Shown: piece after piece, positions 17,656 to 26,040 of the stretch
Numbering within the stretch: position 1 is the first letter of the stretch
Layout of the letters: the number at the start of each line of letters is the position of its first letter
Source of the DNA: an uncultured Granulosicoccus sp.
Lineage (GTDB): Bacteria > Pseudomonadota > Gammaproteobacteria > Granulosicoccales > Granulosicoccaceae
Reading direction: 5' to 3'
Length of the DNA stretch: 64,000 nt
Assembly (NCBI GenBank): GCA_947499955.1
Contig: CANMQI010000002.1
Span: 1-64,000, forward strand
Notes under the pieces: model-generated
The model's database searches: none
What the model saw: only the letters and a program-made list of their open reading frames with translations
Told to the model about the DNA's origin: nothing
Translations under genes and position numbers: made by a program

Positions 17656-18372
17656 ATGGAGAATCATGACGGAAAGATCGACGTCGAGTTCGAAGGCATG
17701 CCTTCCATACGTCTGGAATCGTTCAAGTCGATGGACGGGGCCGGTATGCTTGAACGTCTTGCCATTGCCACCAGGCGCCGGCGATTTTCCTTGTTCAGGG
17801 ATTGGCAGATCGAACTGGCGGACATCGATTATTCAGACGAGCTCAACGGCATCGTCGAAATTCCATCTCGCGACGGTAACGAGAAAACCATCGTATTCGA
17901 CGGCGCCTCCATCCCCATGCCCTGGCTGGTGAGTCTGCTCACCGTTGGAATATTACGTCCGCTGGGTGTCATGCTTGTCGGGTCCATTGTTCACGACTAT
18001 GCCTACCAATACGGCACTCTTCGAATATCAAGGGATGGGGGTGCAACATTCAAGGATGTTCCCTTGTCCAGGCACCGGGCGGACAGGCTCTTCAGGGATA
18101 TTGTCGGGACAGTCAACAGCTTGCCTTTCGTTGGTTACATAGCGTGGTTCTTTGTCAGAGTCGGCTGGCTGTGGGTCAGGTACAACGGCAAGCGTTTTGG
18201 CGGGAAGCCGCCGATTGGCGAGTTTGCCCTGCTGACTCTGCTATTGGTCGGGGTATGGTGGGTGTACGCCACACTCGGACTTGGTCTGGCCACAGTAGCG
18301 TTCTCCAGTGTCTACGTGGTTCTGTATGTGGCGAGTATTGCCATCGGCAGGAAACGGAGTCGCCAGCTCTGA
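17656..18372 (+). CDS. DUF1353-containing membrane protein
   Basis: A 238-residue protein. The central part carries the DUF1353 pattern: TIVFDGASIPMPW (near residues 80-92), VGSIVHDYAYQYGTL (near 110-124) and RHRADRLFRDIVG. The His/Asp content suggests a metallo-peptidase-like fold, but this is not established. The C-terminal 70 residues contain two hydrophobic segments (FALLTLLLVGVWWVYATLGLGL, VYVVLYVASIAIG), unlike phage DUF1353 proteins. ATG 17656 with GAGGTGAAG upstream is preferred over 17524. Confidence 0.7.
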   Translation: MENHDGKIDVEFEGMPSIRLESFKSMDGAGMLERLAIATRRRRFSLFRDWQIELADIDYSDELNGIVEIPSRDGNEKTIVFDGASIPMPWLVSLLTVGILRPLGVMLVGSIVHDYAYQYGTLRISRDGGATFKDVPLSRHRADRLFRDIVGTVNSLPFVGYIAWFFVRVGWLWVRYNGKRFGGKPPIGEFALLTLLLVGVWWVYATLGLGLATVAFSSVYVVLYVASIAIGRKRSRQL

Positions 18373-18500
18373 TGGGGTAACGAGCGCCAGGGCAGACACT
18401 TGCAAAGGTGGACGTCGGCAGTGCGAAGGCGATTGGAAACCCAGTTTCACCTTCTCTACGTACAGGTATCCGATATGTCGAATACTGAAGCCCTGTTGCC

Positions 18501-18767
18501 ATGAAAAACGATCACCCGACTCTGTCAGAGGCGGAGCTGTCTCGCATTATCGAGATGGCCTGGGAGGATCGAACGCCATTCGATGCCATCAAAGCCAGTC
18601 ATGGCGTCAGTGAGGGGAGGGTCATCGAGTTGATGCGTCGTCAACTGAAGGAGGGCTCTTTTCGCTCGTGGCGGCAACGTGTGAGCAACCGCTCGACCAA
18701 GCACGCGGCGAAGCGCCCGGCCGGGGTGGAACGCGCCTACTGTCCTACGCAGTACAAACAGCGGTAG
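18501..18767 (+). CDS. TIGR03643-family small protein
   Basis: An 88-residue protein matching the TIGR03643 family: LSEAELSRIIEMAWEDRTPFDAI, then VIELMRRQLKEGSFRSWRQRV and a basic tail. The predicted helix-turn-helix-like helices and basic C-terminus suggest nucleic-acid binding, but function is unknown. It precedes the lipocalin gene by 130 bases on the same strand. Confidence 0.75.
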   Translation: MKNDHPTLSEAELSRIIEMAWEDRTPFDAIKASHGVSEGRVIELMRRQLKEGSFRSWRQRVSNRSTKHAAKRPAGVERAYCPTQYKQR

Positions 18768-18897
18768 TGGGTGGAACGATTTTCCTGCCGCAAAGGTGCT
18801 GCGGGACAGGCATCGTTCATAGTGCTAGATACAGGCTTGCTGATCGACCTGCAGGGGCTGGTGCAGCAGTCTCTGCTCTTTGCCCTCCGGAGACGTG

Positions 18898-19410
18898 ATG
18901 AAGATTATCGGGGTATTACTCAGCGCACTGGCGCTGGTGGGTTGCACAGGCTTGCCCAGAAACATCGAGCCGGTCAGGGAATTCGATGTAGACCAGTATC
19001 TGGGCACCTGGTACGAGATAGCGCGACTGGATCATCGCTTCGAGCGTGGTCTGAGCCAGGTGACGGCAGAGTACACGCTGAAAGAGGACGGCGGCGTGCT
19101 CGTGACCAACAGGGGCTACAAGGAGGCGTCCGATGAGTGGAGCACGGCAGAAGGGCAGGCCTATTTCGTCAAGGACAAGGACGTTGGACATCTGAAGGTA
19201 TCGTTCTTCGGTCCTTTCCACGCCTCCTATGTGGTGTTCGATCTGGATGAAGAGAATTATCAGTATGCGTTCGTGACAGGCTACAACAGGAAATACCTGT
19301 GGCTGCTGTCACGTACGCCTGAGGTCAGTGAGGAGCTGAAGAGCCGTTTTCTGCAGCAGGCCGAGAGCGCCGGGTTCGATACCAGTGAACTGATCTGGGT
19401 TCAGCAGTAG
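18898..19410 (+). CDS. blc: Outer-membrane lipocalin Blc
   Basis: A 170-residue bacterial lipocalin. Lipoprotein signal LLSALALVGC (C16), then the lipocalin signature YLGTWYEIARLDHRFERGL (residues about 38-56). The beta-barrel strands follow, and the conserved YNRKYLWLLSRTPEVSEE lies near the C-terminus. Blc anchors to the outer membrane and binds lysophospholipids or fatty acids. The start at 18898 begins the signal peptide; the 18880 start adds six residues. Complete. Confidence 0.9.
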   Translation: MKIIGVLLSALALVGCTGLPRNIEPVREFDVDQYLGTWYEIARLDHRFERGLSQVTAEYTLKEDGGVLVTNRGYKEASDEWSTAEGQAYFVKDKDVGHLKVSFFGPFHASYVVFDLDEENYQYAFVTGYNRKYLWLLSRTPEVSEELKSRFLQQAESAGFDTSELIWVQQ

Positions 19411-19426
19411 CGAGTCCTCGGGTGCA

Positions 19427-20221
19427 TCAGCCAAACTGGAAGTTGGACACACTGATGCCGCCCATGAATGTATCTTCATGGTAGACACGTCGGGCCTTGG
19501 CCTGTCCGGCAGCCCCGACTGCCACCATCAGGGGTAACAGGTGCTCCTCTCGAGGATGGGCGAGTCGGGCGGATGGGGCTGATTCCCACTGGACTAGCCT
19601 GAGTTCACGAGCATCTGGGTCCTCTGTCGTGAGGGTCTCGTTCATCCAGTCGTCGAAATCGGCGGATATCTGATGGGCCGCAGGCCCGAAATTCCTGAGG
19701 TTGTGGTAGCTGAGGCCACTGCCGATGATCAGAATGTCCTGGTCTCGCAGTGGTGCCAGTGCATGACCCAGTGACAGATGTTCCTGTGGATCGAGACCCT
19801 CGCGCATTGACAGCTGCACAACGGGTATATCGGCATCCGGGTAAGCCACTACCAAGGGGCAGTACATACCGTGGTCGAAGCCCCGCTGTGCATCCAGCCG
19901 CGCTGTCAGACCAGCTTGGGTCAACAAGGACTGTACCTGCTCTGCCAGCCAGGGCGCGCCGGGTGCGGGGTAGCTGACAGAGTAGGTCTCTTCGGGGAAG
20001 CCGTGGTAATCGTAGATCATGCCCGGGTTCTCACCGCTCATGAGCGTGAACTCGGCAGCTTCCCAATGCGCCGATATCATCAGAATCGCGGTGGGTTGCT
20101 CTCCGATGAGCTCCGGCATCTGTCGCAGCGCCTGGCTCAGGCCTGCATAGTGCTGCTTCTGGCTGTCCATCCACGGCCAGGGGCCGCCCCCGTGAGAGAT
20201 GTAGAAGGTGGGCAACCTCAT
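19427..20221 (-). CDS. LigB-type extradiol dioxygenase, 4,5-DOPA dioxygenase family (YgiD-like)
   Basis: A 264-residue cytoplasmic enzyme. It has YISHGGGPWPW (H10), ISAHWEA (H52), RGFDHGMYCPL and GSGLSYHNL, the metal-binding and catalytic histidine pattern of DODA-type ring-cleaving dioxygenases. It should bind Zn or Fe(II) and open catechol-type rings; the natural substrate is unknown. Its start overlaps the stop of the DoxX gene by 4 bases (ATGA) and the two form an operon divergent from a LysR regulator. Confidence 0.85.
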   Translation of the reverse strand: MRLPTFYISHGGGPWPWMDSQKQHYAGLSQALRQMPELIGEQPTAILMISAHWEAAEFTLMSGENPGMIYDYHGFPEETYSVSYPAPGAPWLAEQVQSLLTQAGLTARLDAQRGFDHGMYCPLVVAYPDADIPVVQLSMREGLDPQEHLSLGHALAPLRDQDILIIGSGLSYHNLRNFGPAAHQISADFDDWMNETLTTEDPDARELRLVQWESAPSARLAHPREEHLLPLMVAVGAAGQAKARRVYHEDTFMGGISVSNFQFG

Positions 20222-20724
20222 GTTCGTGGCCTCTTGTGGGACTGAGCGATGGCGGCATCCAGAGACAGCCGGCCTGCGCCATTGAAAAACAGCGCAGCGG
20301 TTGCAGCCAGTAGTGCCAGGGCAAATTCATAACCGTTGTTGCTCATGAACAGGCCATTGCCGATGTGAGCGGTCATGATCGCCATCACCATGGTGAACGC
20401 CAGACCCGCAGCTGCCGGGCGTGTCAGCAAGCCGAGAAGCAGGGCCAGGCCGCCGAAGAATTCAGTGCCACCTGACAGGAGTGCCATTATAACGCCGGGT
20501 GTGAGGCCGAGCGATTCCATGAATTGACCGGTGCCTTCCAGGCCGTAACCGCCGAACCAGCCAAACAGCTTCTGCGAGCCGTGCGCCATGAAGATGATGC
20601 CGATGGGCAAGCGCAGGGCGAGTGAGCCCCAGCTGGCCTGGGTGGCGAAAATGGTGTTGATGAGGCGGTTCTTCATGGGTGTCTGGTCTTGTTCGATTGT
20701 GGGTGTCTGGTCTTGTTTGTTCAT
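20218..20724 (-). CDS. DoxX-family membrane protein
   Basis: A 168-residue inner-membrane protein with four hydrophobic segments and the DoxX signature LALRLPIGIIFMAHGSQKLFGWFGG near residues 35-60. DoxX proteins associate with redox or quinone-linked enzymes; exact activity unknown. ATG 20724 has CCAGGAG 8 bases upstream. A second in-frame ATG at 20676 lacks one. The extra N-terminal residues are made of an 8-residue DQTP repeat, encoded by a 24-bp DNA repeat. First gene of the DoxX-DODA operon. Confidence 0.8.
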   Translation of the reverse strand: MNKQDQTPTIEQDQTPMKNRLINTIFATQASWGSLALRLPIGIIFMAHGSQKLFGWFGGYGLEGTGQFMESLGLTPGVIMALLSGGTEFFGGLALLLGLLTRPAAAGLAFTMVMAIMTAHIGNGLFMSNNGYEFALALLAATAALFFNGAGRLSLDAAIAQSHKRPRT

Positions 20725-20742
20725 GGGTGTCTGCTCCTGGTT
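20677..20742. repeat. 24-bp tandem repeat across the DoxX start codon
   Basis: Units at 20677-20700, 20701-20724 and (partial) 20725-20742 share GGGTGTCTG(G/C)TC(T/C)TG. In coding sense each has CAAGACCAGACACCC or CAGGAGCAGACACCC. The most upstream copy retains the GGAG ribosome-binding site; in the inner copies it reads AAGAC and is translated as QDQTP. So the translation-start region itself has been duplicated. Confidence 0.8.
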
Positions 20743-20826
20743 GATGAGGGGGATTACAACAGTTGCGATTGAGTGGATAAACGTGATGAAATTGGACAGT
20801 TTGTTTACTTGTGTGCAACAGTTGAC

Positions 20827-21738
20827 ATGGCAGATGTTCTGGCAGGAATGCGGGTGTTTGTGGCGGTGGTCGATACCGGCAGCTTTGCAGCGGCGGCGGA
20901 GAAGCTGGGTCTGTCGCGTGGCATGACGTCTCGCTATGTGGCACAGGTAGAGGCACATCTGGGGGTACGCCTGCTCAATCGCACCACCCGCAAGTTGTCC
21001 CTGACAGGCGTGGGCCAGGACTACTACCAGCGCGCGGTGCAGGTGCTGGGCCTGGTGGAGGAGGCGGAAACGGCGGCCACTTCCGAGACTGCTCAACCGC
21101 GCGGCTCGCTGCGCATCAACGCGCCTCTGTCATTCAGCACCTTGCATCTCGGGGGAGCTGTTACCGAATACCTGAAGCGTTTTCCGGATGTGCAGGTGGA
21201 TCTGTCGCTCGTGGATCGTGAGGTCAATCTGGTGGAAGAAGGCTTTGATCTGGCCCTGCGCATTTCCAGTGATATTGACCCGACCTTGATTGCACGACCG
21301 CTGGCCCCGGTGCGCGTGGTGGCCTGTGCCTCCGCGCAGTATCTGGACACGCATGGAATTCCTGAACATCCAGAGGATCTCGACCACCATAACTGCCTGC
21401 GCTACACCAATGCCAGGACCCGTGATGAATGGTGCTTTCGACGTGACAAGGAGCACTGTCGGGTCGCGGTGCGGGGGAATCTGCAGGGCAACAATGGCGA
21501 TGTCCTGTGCAGCGCGGCCGTCGCCGGACTCGGGGTCGTACTACAACCGACGTTCATGGTGTATCAGTTACTGAACACCGGTGCGCTGAGGCGCGTGCTC
21601 GAGGACTGGGAACCCGAGCCGCTGACCTTGAATGCGGTCTACGCCAATCGCCGCTTTCTGCCGTTGAAAACACGCAGTTTCATCGATTTTCTGGTGGAGT
21701 ACTTTGCCGGTAAACCGTATTGGGACGAGGGTGTATAG
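20827..21738 (+). CDS. LysR-family transcriptional regulator
   Basis: A 303-residue LysR protein. N-terminal winged helix (residues about 1-60: MRVFVAVVDTGSFAAAAEKLGLS then VAQVEAHLGVRLLNRTTRKLSLT), then a substrate-binding-like effector domain. It is of the CrgA/DmlR-like subgroup that often controls adjacent divergent oxidoreductase genes. ATG 20827 begins the conserved helix; 20773 lies in the intergenic space. It is divergent from DoxX-DODA with 102 bases between starts and is their likely regulator. Confidence 0.85.
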   Translation: MADVLAGMRVFVAVVDTGSFAAAAEKLGLSRGMTSRYVAQVEAHLGVRLLNRTTRKLSLTGVGQDYYQRAVQVLGLVEEAETAATSETAQPRGSLRINAPLSFSTLHLGGAVTEYLKRFPDVQVDLSLVDREVNLVEEGFDLALRISSDIDPTLIARPLAPVRVVACASAQYLDTHGIPEHPEDLDHHNCLRYTNARTRDEWCFRRDKEHCRVAVRGNLQGNNGDVLCSAAVAGLGVVLQPTFMVYQLLNTGALRRVLEDWEPEPLTLNAVYANRRFLPLKTRSFIDFLVEYFAGKPYWDEGV

Positions 21739-21826
21739 CGAACTGCTGCTTTAGTGCGGCCGGCAGGGGGGCGATGGGTTGGTGATGCCATCTCTGTAAT
21801 GCAAGCCGTGAGCATCGAAAAAAATA

Positions 21827-21848
21827 TGGCTGATCAAAGGATCAGCCA
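21827..21848 (-). terminator. Rho-independent terminator
   Basis: TGGCTGATC-AAAG-GATCAGCCA is a perfect 9-bp stem. Read on the minus strand it is followed by TATTTTTTT, a classic intrinsic terminator, 52 bases beyond the stop of the minus-strand gene at 21900. Confidence 0.8.
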
Positions 21849-21899
21849 AAAGGGGGTAGTACGTGGAATTCTGTTAGCGCCGTTAGCGCTTGCCGTCGC

Positions 21900-22391
21900 T
21901 CAGCGCAGTTGCAGTTTGTATTGAAAGAACAGCACGGCGTTGTTTTTCTGATCGGCAAAATCGATCGCAGGGGAGCCGCTGATATTCAGTACCGAGCGTT
22001 GGCTCAGTTTGACTTCCAGTGCAGGGAAGGGCAGTACCTTGGTCTCGGGCTCAGCATTCTTCTTGAACTGCTTGTGCACGATGGACGCACCAACCAGGAA
22101 GCGAATACGACCCGCGATGACAGAGCGAGTCGCATAGTTGATACCACCGTAGTAGGACTGATAGCCGAAGCTGTCCGAGAGCGTACCGGCGTGCCAACCG
22201 AGTTTGCTGCTGGGAGAGTATTCCCAACCGACACCGGGAGTGAAAGCGTTGCGCTCATCGAAGTTGTCGAAATGCCAGGCGAGGGTGCTGAGGACGAGAT
22301 AGCCGTTGTCGGCCTTGGCTGAGCCGTGTGCGGCAAACAGACCGACGATCAGAATGATGATTGATTGATACTTGAAAATCTGCGTTTTCAT
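21900..22391 (-). CDS. Predicted outer-membrane beta-barrel protein
   Basis: A 163-residue exported protein. The signal peptide IIILIVGLFAAHGSAKA is followed by alternating beta strands (GYLVLSTLAWHFDN, FTPGVGWEYSPSSKLGWHAGTL, YQSYYGGINYAT) and a terminal FFQYKLQL ending close to the aromatic C-terminus typical of barrels. The pattern of short paired strands with polar turns resembles small PagP- or acyloxyacyl-type barrels, but no enzyme motif is certain. ATG 22391 starts at the signal; 22520 does not. Confidence 0.6.
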   Translation of the reverse strand: MKTQIFKYQSIIILIVGLFAAHGSAKADNGYLVLSTLAWHFDNFDERNAFTPGVGWEYSPSSKLGWHAGTLSDSFGYQSYYGGINYATRSVIAGRIRFLVGASIVHKQFKKNAEPETKVLPFPALEVKLSQRSVLNISGSPAIDFADQKNNAVLFFQYKLQLR

Positions 22392-22887
22392 TGGTCTTCC
22401 CTGAATTCTTTGCCGGTCTGAAGCCAGCTCTTTAAGAGGCGTTGCACGACTCGCGTCAACAACATGCCGCGAACTGTACTCAACGAATAAATTCGCTGCA
22501 AACGACTGAGGGAAGTTCAATTAATTCAATTCAATCAATGGCTTGGCTTTAATTTATTCGAGTCACTAAATTGACATGGCGATAAGAGTCTCCGCAAGTA
22601 ACTGTTATTGAAAGGTTTATCGCAAGCGTCAGGGTCTATCAGGCTTGTATTGAAAGCGAGAACTTGTCCGAACTTTCACACCGGCTTTTGAAAACCTTGT
22701 GAGCGGTCTCTCGTAAGGACAATTGCTCTCCCGGCTGAAATGAGGGCTGGCAGGGTGTGCGCAGTGCTGTTCACGCACCCATCTCTGATGTTCTGATCAA
22801 TGTCAGGGGGCGCTTTTTCTGTGTTTCCTCACAGGCTTTTGTATATTGATCCTTCAGTGTGATGCAGTCGAGCATCGCTCGGACGGT

Positions 22888-22957
22888 CCCGGTCAGGCTG
22901 ACCCGGTCGGGATGACCCGGTCAGGCTGACCCGGTCAGGATGACTCGCTCAGGTGCG
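22888..22957. repeat. Tandem 14-bp repeat upstream of the Mo-hydroxylase genes
   Basis: Four units of CCCGGTCAGGCTGA (units 2 and 4 with 1-2 changes) at 22888-22901, 22902-22915, 22916-22929 and 22930-22943, then a degenerate fifth (22944-22957). It lies 71 bases before the small-subunit start, within the 5' leader or promoter. The rest of 22392-22887 contains no supported gene. Confidence 0.85.
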
Positions 22958-23027
22958 CACGCAGGTGCGCGTACAGCTCATGCCGAGACTTCATGTCGAC
23001 AGATAACAACAACCTTCGAGGGGAATC

Positions 23028-23495
23028 ATGATCACCATTACGATCAATGGAGAAGAGCATCAATTCGATGGCGATCCGGAAATGCCATTGCTCTGGTACG
23101 TCAGAGATGTATTGGGCCTGACCGGCAGCAAGTACGGTTGTGGCAGTGGTTTGTGCGGTGCCTGCACGATGCACATGGATGGGAAGTCCGTGCGCAGTTG
23201 CGTCGTTCCGGTACAGGCGGCCGAGGGTTTGTCGGTCGTGACAATAGAGGGGCTTGATCCGAATGGCGATCATCCTGCGCAGAAAGCCTGGCGGGATTAC
23301 AACGTGCCGCAATGCGTTTTTTGCCAAGCGGGTCAGATCATGCAGGCAGCCTCCCTGCTGGCTCAGAACAGCAAGCCGACCGATGAGCAGATCACGGAGC
23401 ACATGACCGGCAACATCTGCCGTTGTGGCTGTTATCAGCGCATTCAGGCTGCGGTCAAGGCAGCGTCTGTCGAGCAGGCATCCAAGGGGGCATAG
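23028..23495 (+). CDS. (2Fe-2S)-binding small subunit of a molybdenum hydroxylase
   Basis: A 155-residue electron-transfer subunit of the xanthine dehydrogenase family (IorA/CoxS-like). First plant-type cluster: C38, C43, C46, C58 (GCGSGLCGACT). Second cluster: C96, C99, C131, C133 (QCVFCQAG, ICRCGCYQR). Both sets are complete. The start has GAGGGGAATC upstream. The stop TAG is 2 bases before the large-subunit ATG, so the two are co-translated. It passes electrons from the Mo site to an unknown acceptor; a partner cytochrome is not encoded here. Confidence 0.9.
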   Translation: MITITINGEEHQFDGDPEMPLLWYVRDVLGLTGSKYGCGSGLCGACTMHMDGKSVRSCVVPVQAAEGLSVVTIEGLDPNGDHPAQKAWRDYNVPQCVFCQAGQIMQAASLLAQNSKPTDEQITEHMTGNICRCGCYQRIQAAVKAASVEQASKGA

Positions 23496-23497
23496 TC

Positions 23498-25882
23498 ATG
23501 TTGAAATACATTGATGAAGAGATGCGTGCGGCCAGAGCGGCCGTCTCGCCCGATACAGCCAGAGGTGCTTTCCGCGTCGAGAACATCAGTTCACGACGAA
23601 ATTTTCTGAAGACGCTGGGTATTTCCGGTGGTCTGGTGGTGGGGCTGCAACTGCTACCGAGCGGTTCTGCCCTGGCATTCGACCCTTACCCGACCGGGGC
23701 GGAAGGCATGCCCCACAAGACGGTAACCGATCCGTTGATCTTCGTCGCCATTGACAGCGATGGTGGCGTGACGCTGGTGGCGCATCGTTCCGAGATGGGC
23801 ACCGGGTCTCGTACGAGTCTGCCGATGGTCATGGCTGATGAGATGGAGGCGGATTTTGCACGGGTCAGCGTCGTTCAGGCCGAAGGCGATGAGCCGAAGT
23901 ATGGTAATCAGGATACTGACGGCTCGCGCAGTCTGCGACATTTCGTACAGCCTGCGCGACAAGTGGGTGCGGCAGTACGGCAGATGCTGGAGGCAGCCGC
24001 TGCAGAACAGTGGGGTGTGCCGGTCGCTCGGGTAAGAGCGCGTGATCATGCAGTACGCATGCTCGATGGTGAAGGACCGGATGCGCGTGAATCGGGTGAG
24101 CGTCTGGGCTATGGTGAGCTGGCTGAGGTTGCCATGACCAAACCGGTGCCGGCGTTCGATGAGCTGAATTTCAAGACGGATGATCAGTTTCGTTATATGG
24201 GCAAGGGCGAGACACCGATGGTGGATCTGCATGACATCACTACGGGCAAGGCGGTGTATGGCGCCGACATCCAGCTCGATGGCATGAAGTACGCGGTCGT
24301 TGCGCGGCCACCCGTGGTTGGCGGCACGCTCAAGTCGATGGATGCCACCGAGACATTGAAGGTGGCTGGTGTGTCGCAGGTGGTTGAACTGGCCGGTTCC
24401 ATTCCGCCCGCAAAGTTTGCACCGCTGGGTGGAGTTGCCGTGGTAGCCGACAGTACCTGGGCGGCCATCAAGGGGCGTGAGAAGCTGATTGTCGAATGGG
24501 ACAGCGGTCCACACGGTTCCTTCAACACAAAGGATTATGAGGCCGAGATGCGTGCCACGGCCGCCAGGCCCGGCAAGGTGCTGCGATCTCAGGGTGATCC
24601 GGAAGCCAGCTTTGCCAATGCTGCGAAAGTGGTGTCGGCTGACTACTACCAGCCGCACATGGTGCATGTCCAGATGGAGCCGGTGGTTGCCGTCGCCTCG
24701 TTGTCAAACGGCAAGCTGGAAGCCTGGGCACCGGTGCAGAGCCCCTACGGTACGCGTCAGGATCTGGCCGCCATGCTGGGCCTCGAGGAAGAGGATGTCA
24801 GGGTCAATGTCACCTTGCTCGGAGGTGGGTTCGGTCGCAAGTCCAAGTGCGATTATGTACTGGAAGCCGCGCTGGTTTCCAGGGAAGTGGGGGCGCCCAT
24901 CAAATTGCAGTGGACCCGTGAGGATGACATTCGCCACGGCTTCAATGCCACCACCTCCGTCGAGCGACTGGAAGCTGCCATTGACGAGAATGACAAGGTT
25001 GTCGGCTGGCGTCATCGCTCGGTCTCACCAACGATCTTCTCCACCTTCATGCCCGATCCGGGTTATGCCAGTGCCGTGGAGGCGGGTATGGGTCTGGTCG
25101 ATTCGCCTCTGGACATACCCAATCTGTCCATCGAAGTGGGGGAGGCCAAGGCGCATACCCGTATCGGCTGGTTTCGTTCCGTCTCGAACGTGCCCCACGC
25201 CTTTGCGGCGCAGTCCTTCATTGCAGAAGTGGCCGATTCTCTGGGGCGCGACCCGAAGGAGATGCTGCTGGAATTGATCGGGCCGGGCCGCATCATCGAT
25301 CCCAAGGCTGCGAACATGCCGGAAGACCTGTGGAATTACGGCGAACCGTATGAGGAATTCCCGAATGACACCGCGCGCCTGCGGCATGTGATCGAAGTGG
25401 CGGCCGAGAAGGCCGACTGGGGTGCTTCACTGCCCGAGGGTGAAGGCATGGGCATTGCAGCTCACCGCAGTTTTGTCAGCTATGTTGCCAGCGTGGTCAG
25501 GGTGAAAATCGATGAAGATGGCACGGTTCATATCCCTGAAGTGCATACGGCCATCGATTGTGGCTATTGCATCAATCCGGAACGAGTGCATTCACAGATT
25601 GAAGGGGCCGCTGTCATGGGGGCCACGCTTGCTCTTTATTCCGGTCTGACGTATGAGAACGGTGCGGTGAAGGAGTCCAACTTTCATGACTATCCGGTGG
25701 CCAGAATCACCTCCTATCCGGAACGGGTCAATACCCATATCGTTGAACATCCTTTCTCGGTGCATGCCACCGGGGTGGGTGAACCAGGTGTTCCACCCTT
25801 CGCTCCGGCTCTGGCCAATGCCATTTTTGCGGCGACCGGCAAGCGACTGCGTGATCTGCCTTTTGGTGACAAGATAGTCTGA
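23498..25882 (+). CDS. Tat-exported Mo-binding subunit, isoquinoline 1-oxidoreductase/aldehyde dehydrogenase-like
   Basis: A 794-residue large subunit of the xanthine dehydrogenase family (IorB-like). A twin-arginine signal (SSRRNFLKTLGISGG, residues about 31-45) implies folded export to the periplasm along with the 2Fe-2S subunit. Cofactor loops such as GGGFGRKSKCDY and the C-terminal catalytic glutamate loop GVGEPGVPP are visible. Its reaction should be hydroxylation of an aldehyde or N-heterocycle with water. Start ATG 23498 has AAGGGGG upstream; a 23423 frame overlaps the small subunit. No FAD subunit or Mo-insertion chaperone lies next to it. Confidence 0.9.
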   Translation: MLKYIDEEMRAARAAVSPDTARGAFRVENISSRRNFLKTLGISGGLVVGLQLLPSGSALAFDPYPTGAEGMPHKTVTDPLIFVAIDSDGGVTLVAHRSEMGTGSRTSLPMVMADEMEADFARVSVVQAEGDEPKYGNQDTDGSRSLRHFVQPARQVGAAVRQMLEAAAAEQWGVPVARVRARDHAVRMLDGEGPDARESGERLGYGELAEVAMTKPVPAFDELNFKTDDQFRYMGKGETPMVDLHDITTGKAVYGADIQLDGMKYAVVARPPVVGGTLKSMDATETLKVAGVSQVVELAGSIPPAKFAPLGGVAVVADSTWAAIKGREKLIVEWDSGPHGSFNTKDYEAEMRATAARPGKVLRSQGDPEASFANAAKVVSADYYQPHMVHVQMEPVVAVASLSNGKLEAWAPVQSPYGTRQDLAAMLGLEEEDVRVNVTLLGGGFGRKSKCDYVLEAALVSREVGAPIKLQWTREDDIRHGFNATTSVERLEAAIDENDKVVGWRHRSVSPTIFSTFMPDPGYASAVEAGMGLVDSPLDIPNLSIEVGEAKAHTRIGWFRSVSNVPHAFAAQSFIAEVADSLGRDPKEMLLELIGPGRIIDPKAANMPEDLWNYGEPYEEFPNDTARLRHVIEVAAEKADWGASLPEGEGMGIAAHRSFVSYVASVVRVKIDEDGTVHIPEVHTAIDCGYCINPERVHSQIEGAAVMGATLALYSGLTYENGAVKESNFHDYPVARITSYPERVNTHIVEHPFSVHATGVGEPGVPPFAPALANAIFAATGKRLRDLPFGDKIV

Positions 25883-25967
25883 TCCGTGTTTGATCCGTGT
25901 TTGATCCGTGTTTGATCCGTGTTTGATCTGTGTTTGATCTGTGTTTGATCTGTGTTTGATCTGCGCG
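25880..25967. repeat. Tandem 11-bp repeat starting in the Mo-subunit stop codon
   Basis: Eight units of TGATC(C/T)GTGTT: four with C (25880-25923), three with T (25924-25956) and a final degenerate one (25957-25967). The first three bases are the TGA stop codon of the gene. The period is near one DNA helical turn. It directly precedes the strong terminator hairpin. Confidence 0.9.
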
Positions 25968-25972
25968 TGACA

Positions 25973-26005
25973 AGGGCCCCGGCTGACGTGCTCAGCCGGG
26001 GCCCT
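25973..26005. terminator. Strong bidirectional hairpin
   Basis: AGGGCCCCGGCTGA (25973-25986) and TCAGCCGGGGCCCT (25992-26005) make a perfect 14-bp stem with a 5-nt loop, between convergent genes (Mo-hydroxylase on plus, lactonase on minus). No U tract, but position and strength suggest shared termination. Confidence 0.7.
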
Positions 26006-26040
26006 CCAAACCGGATTCACGGTCCAGGTGCCAGCCGTTT

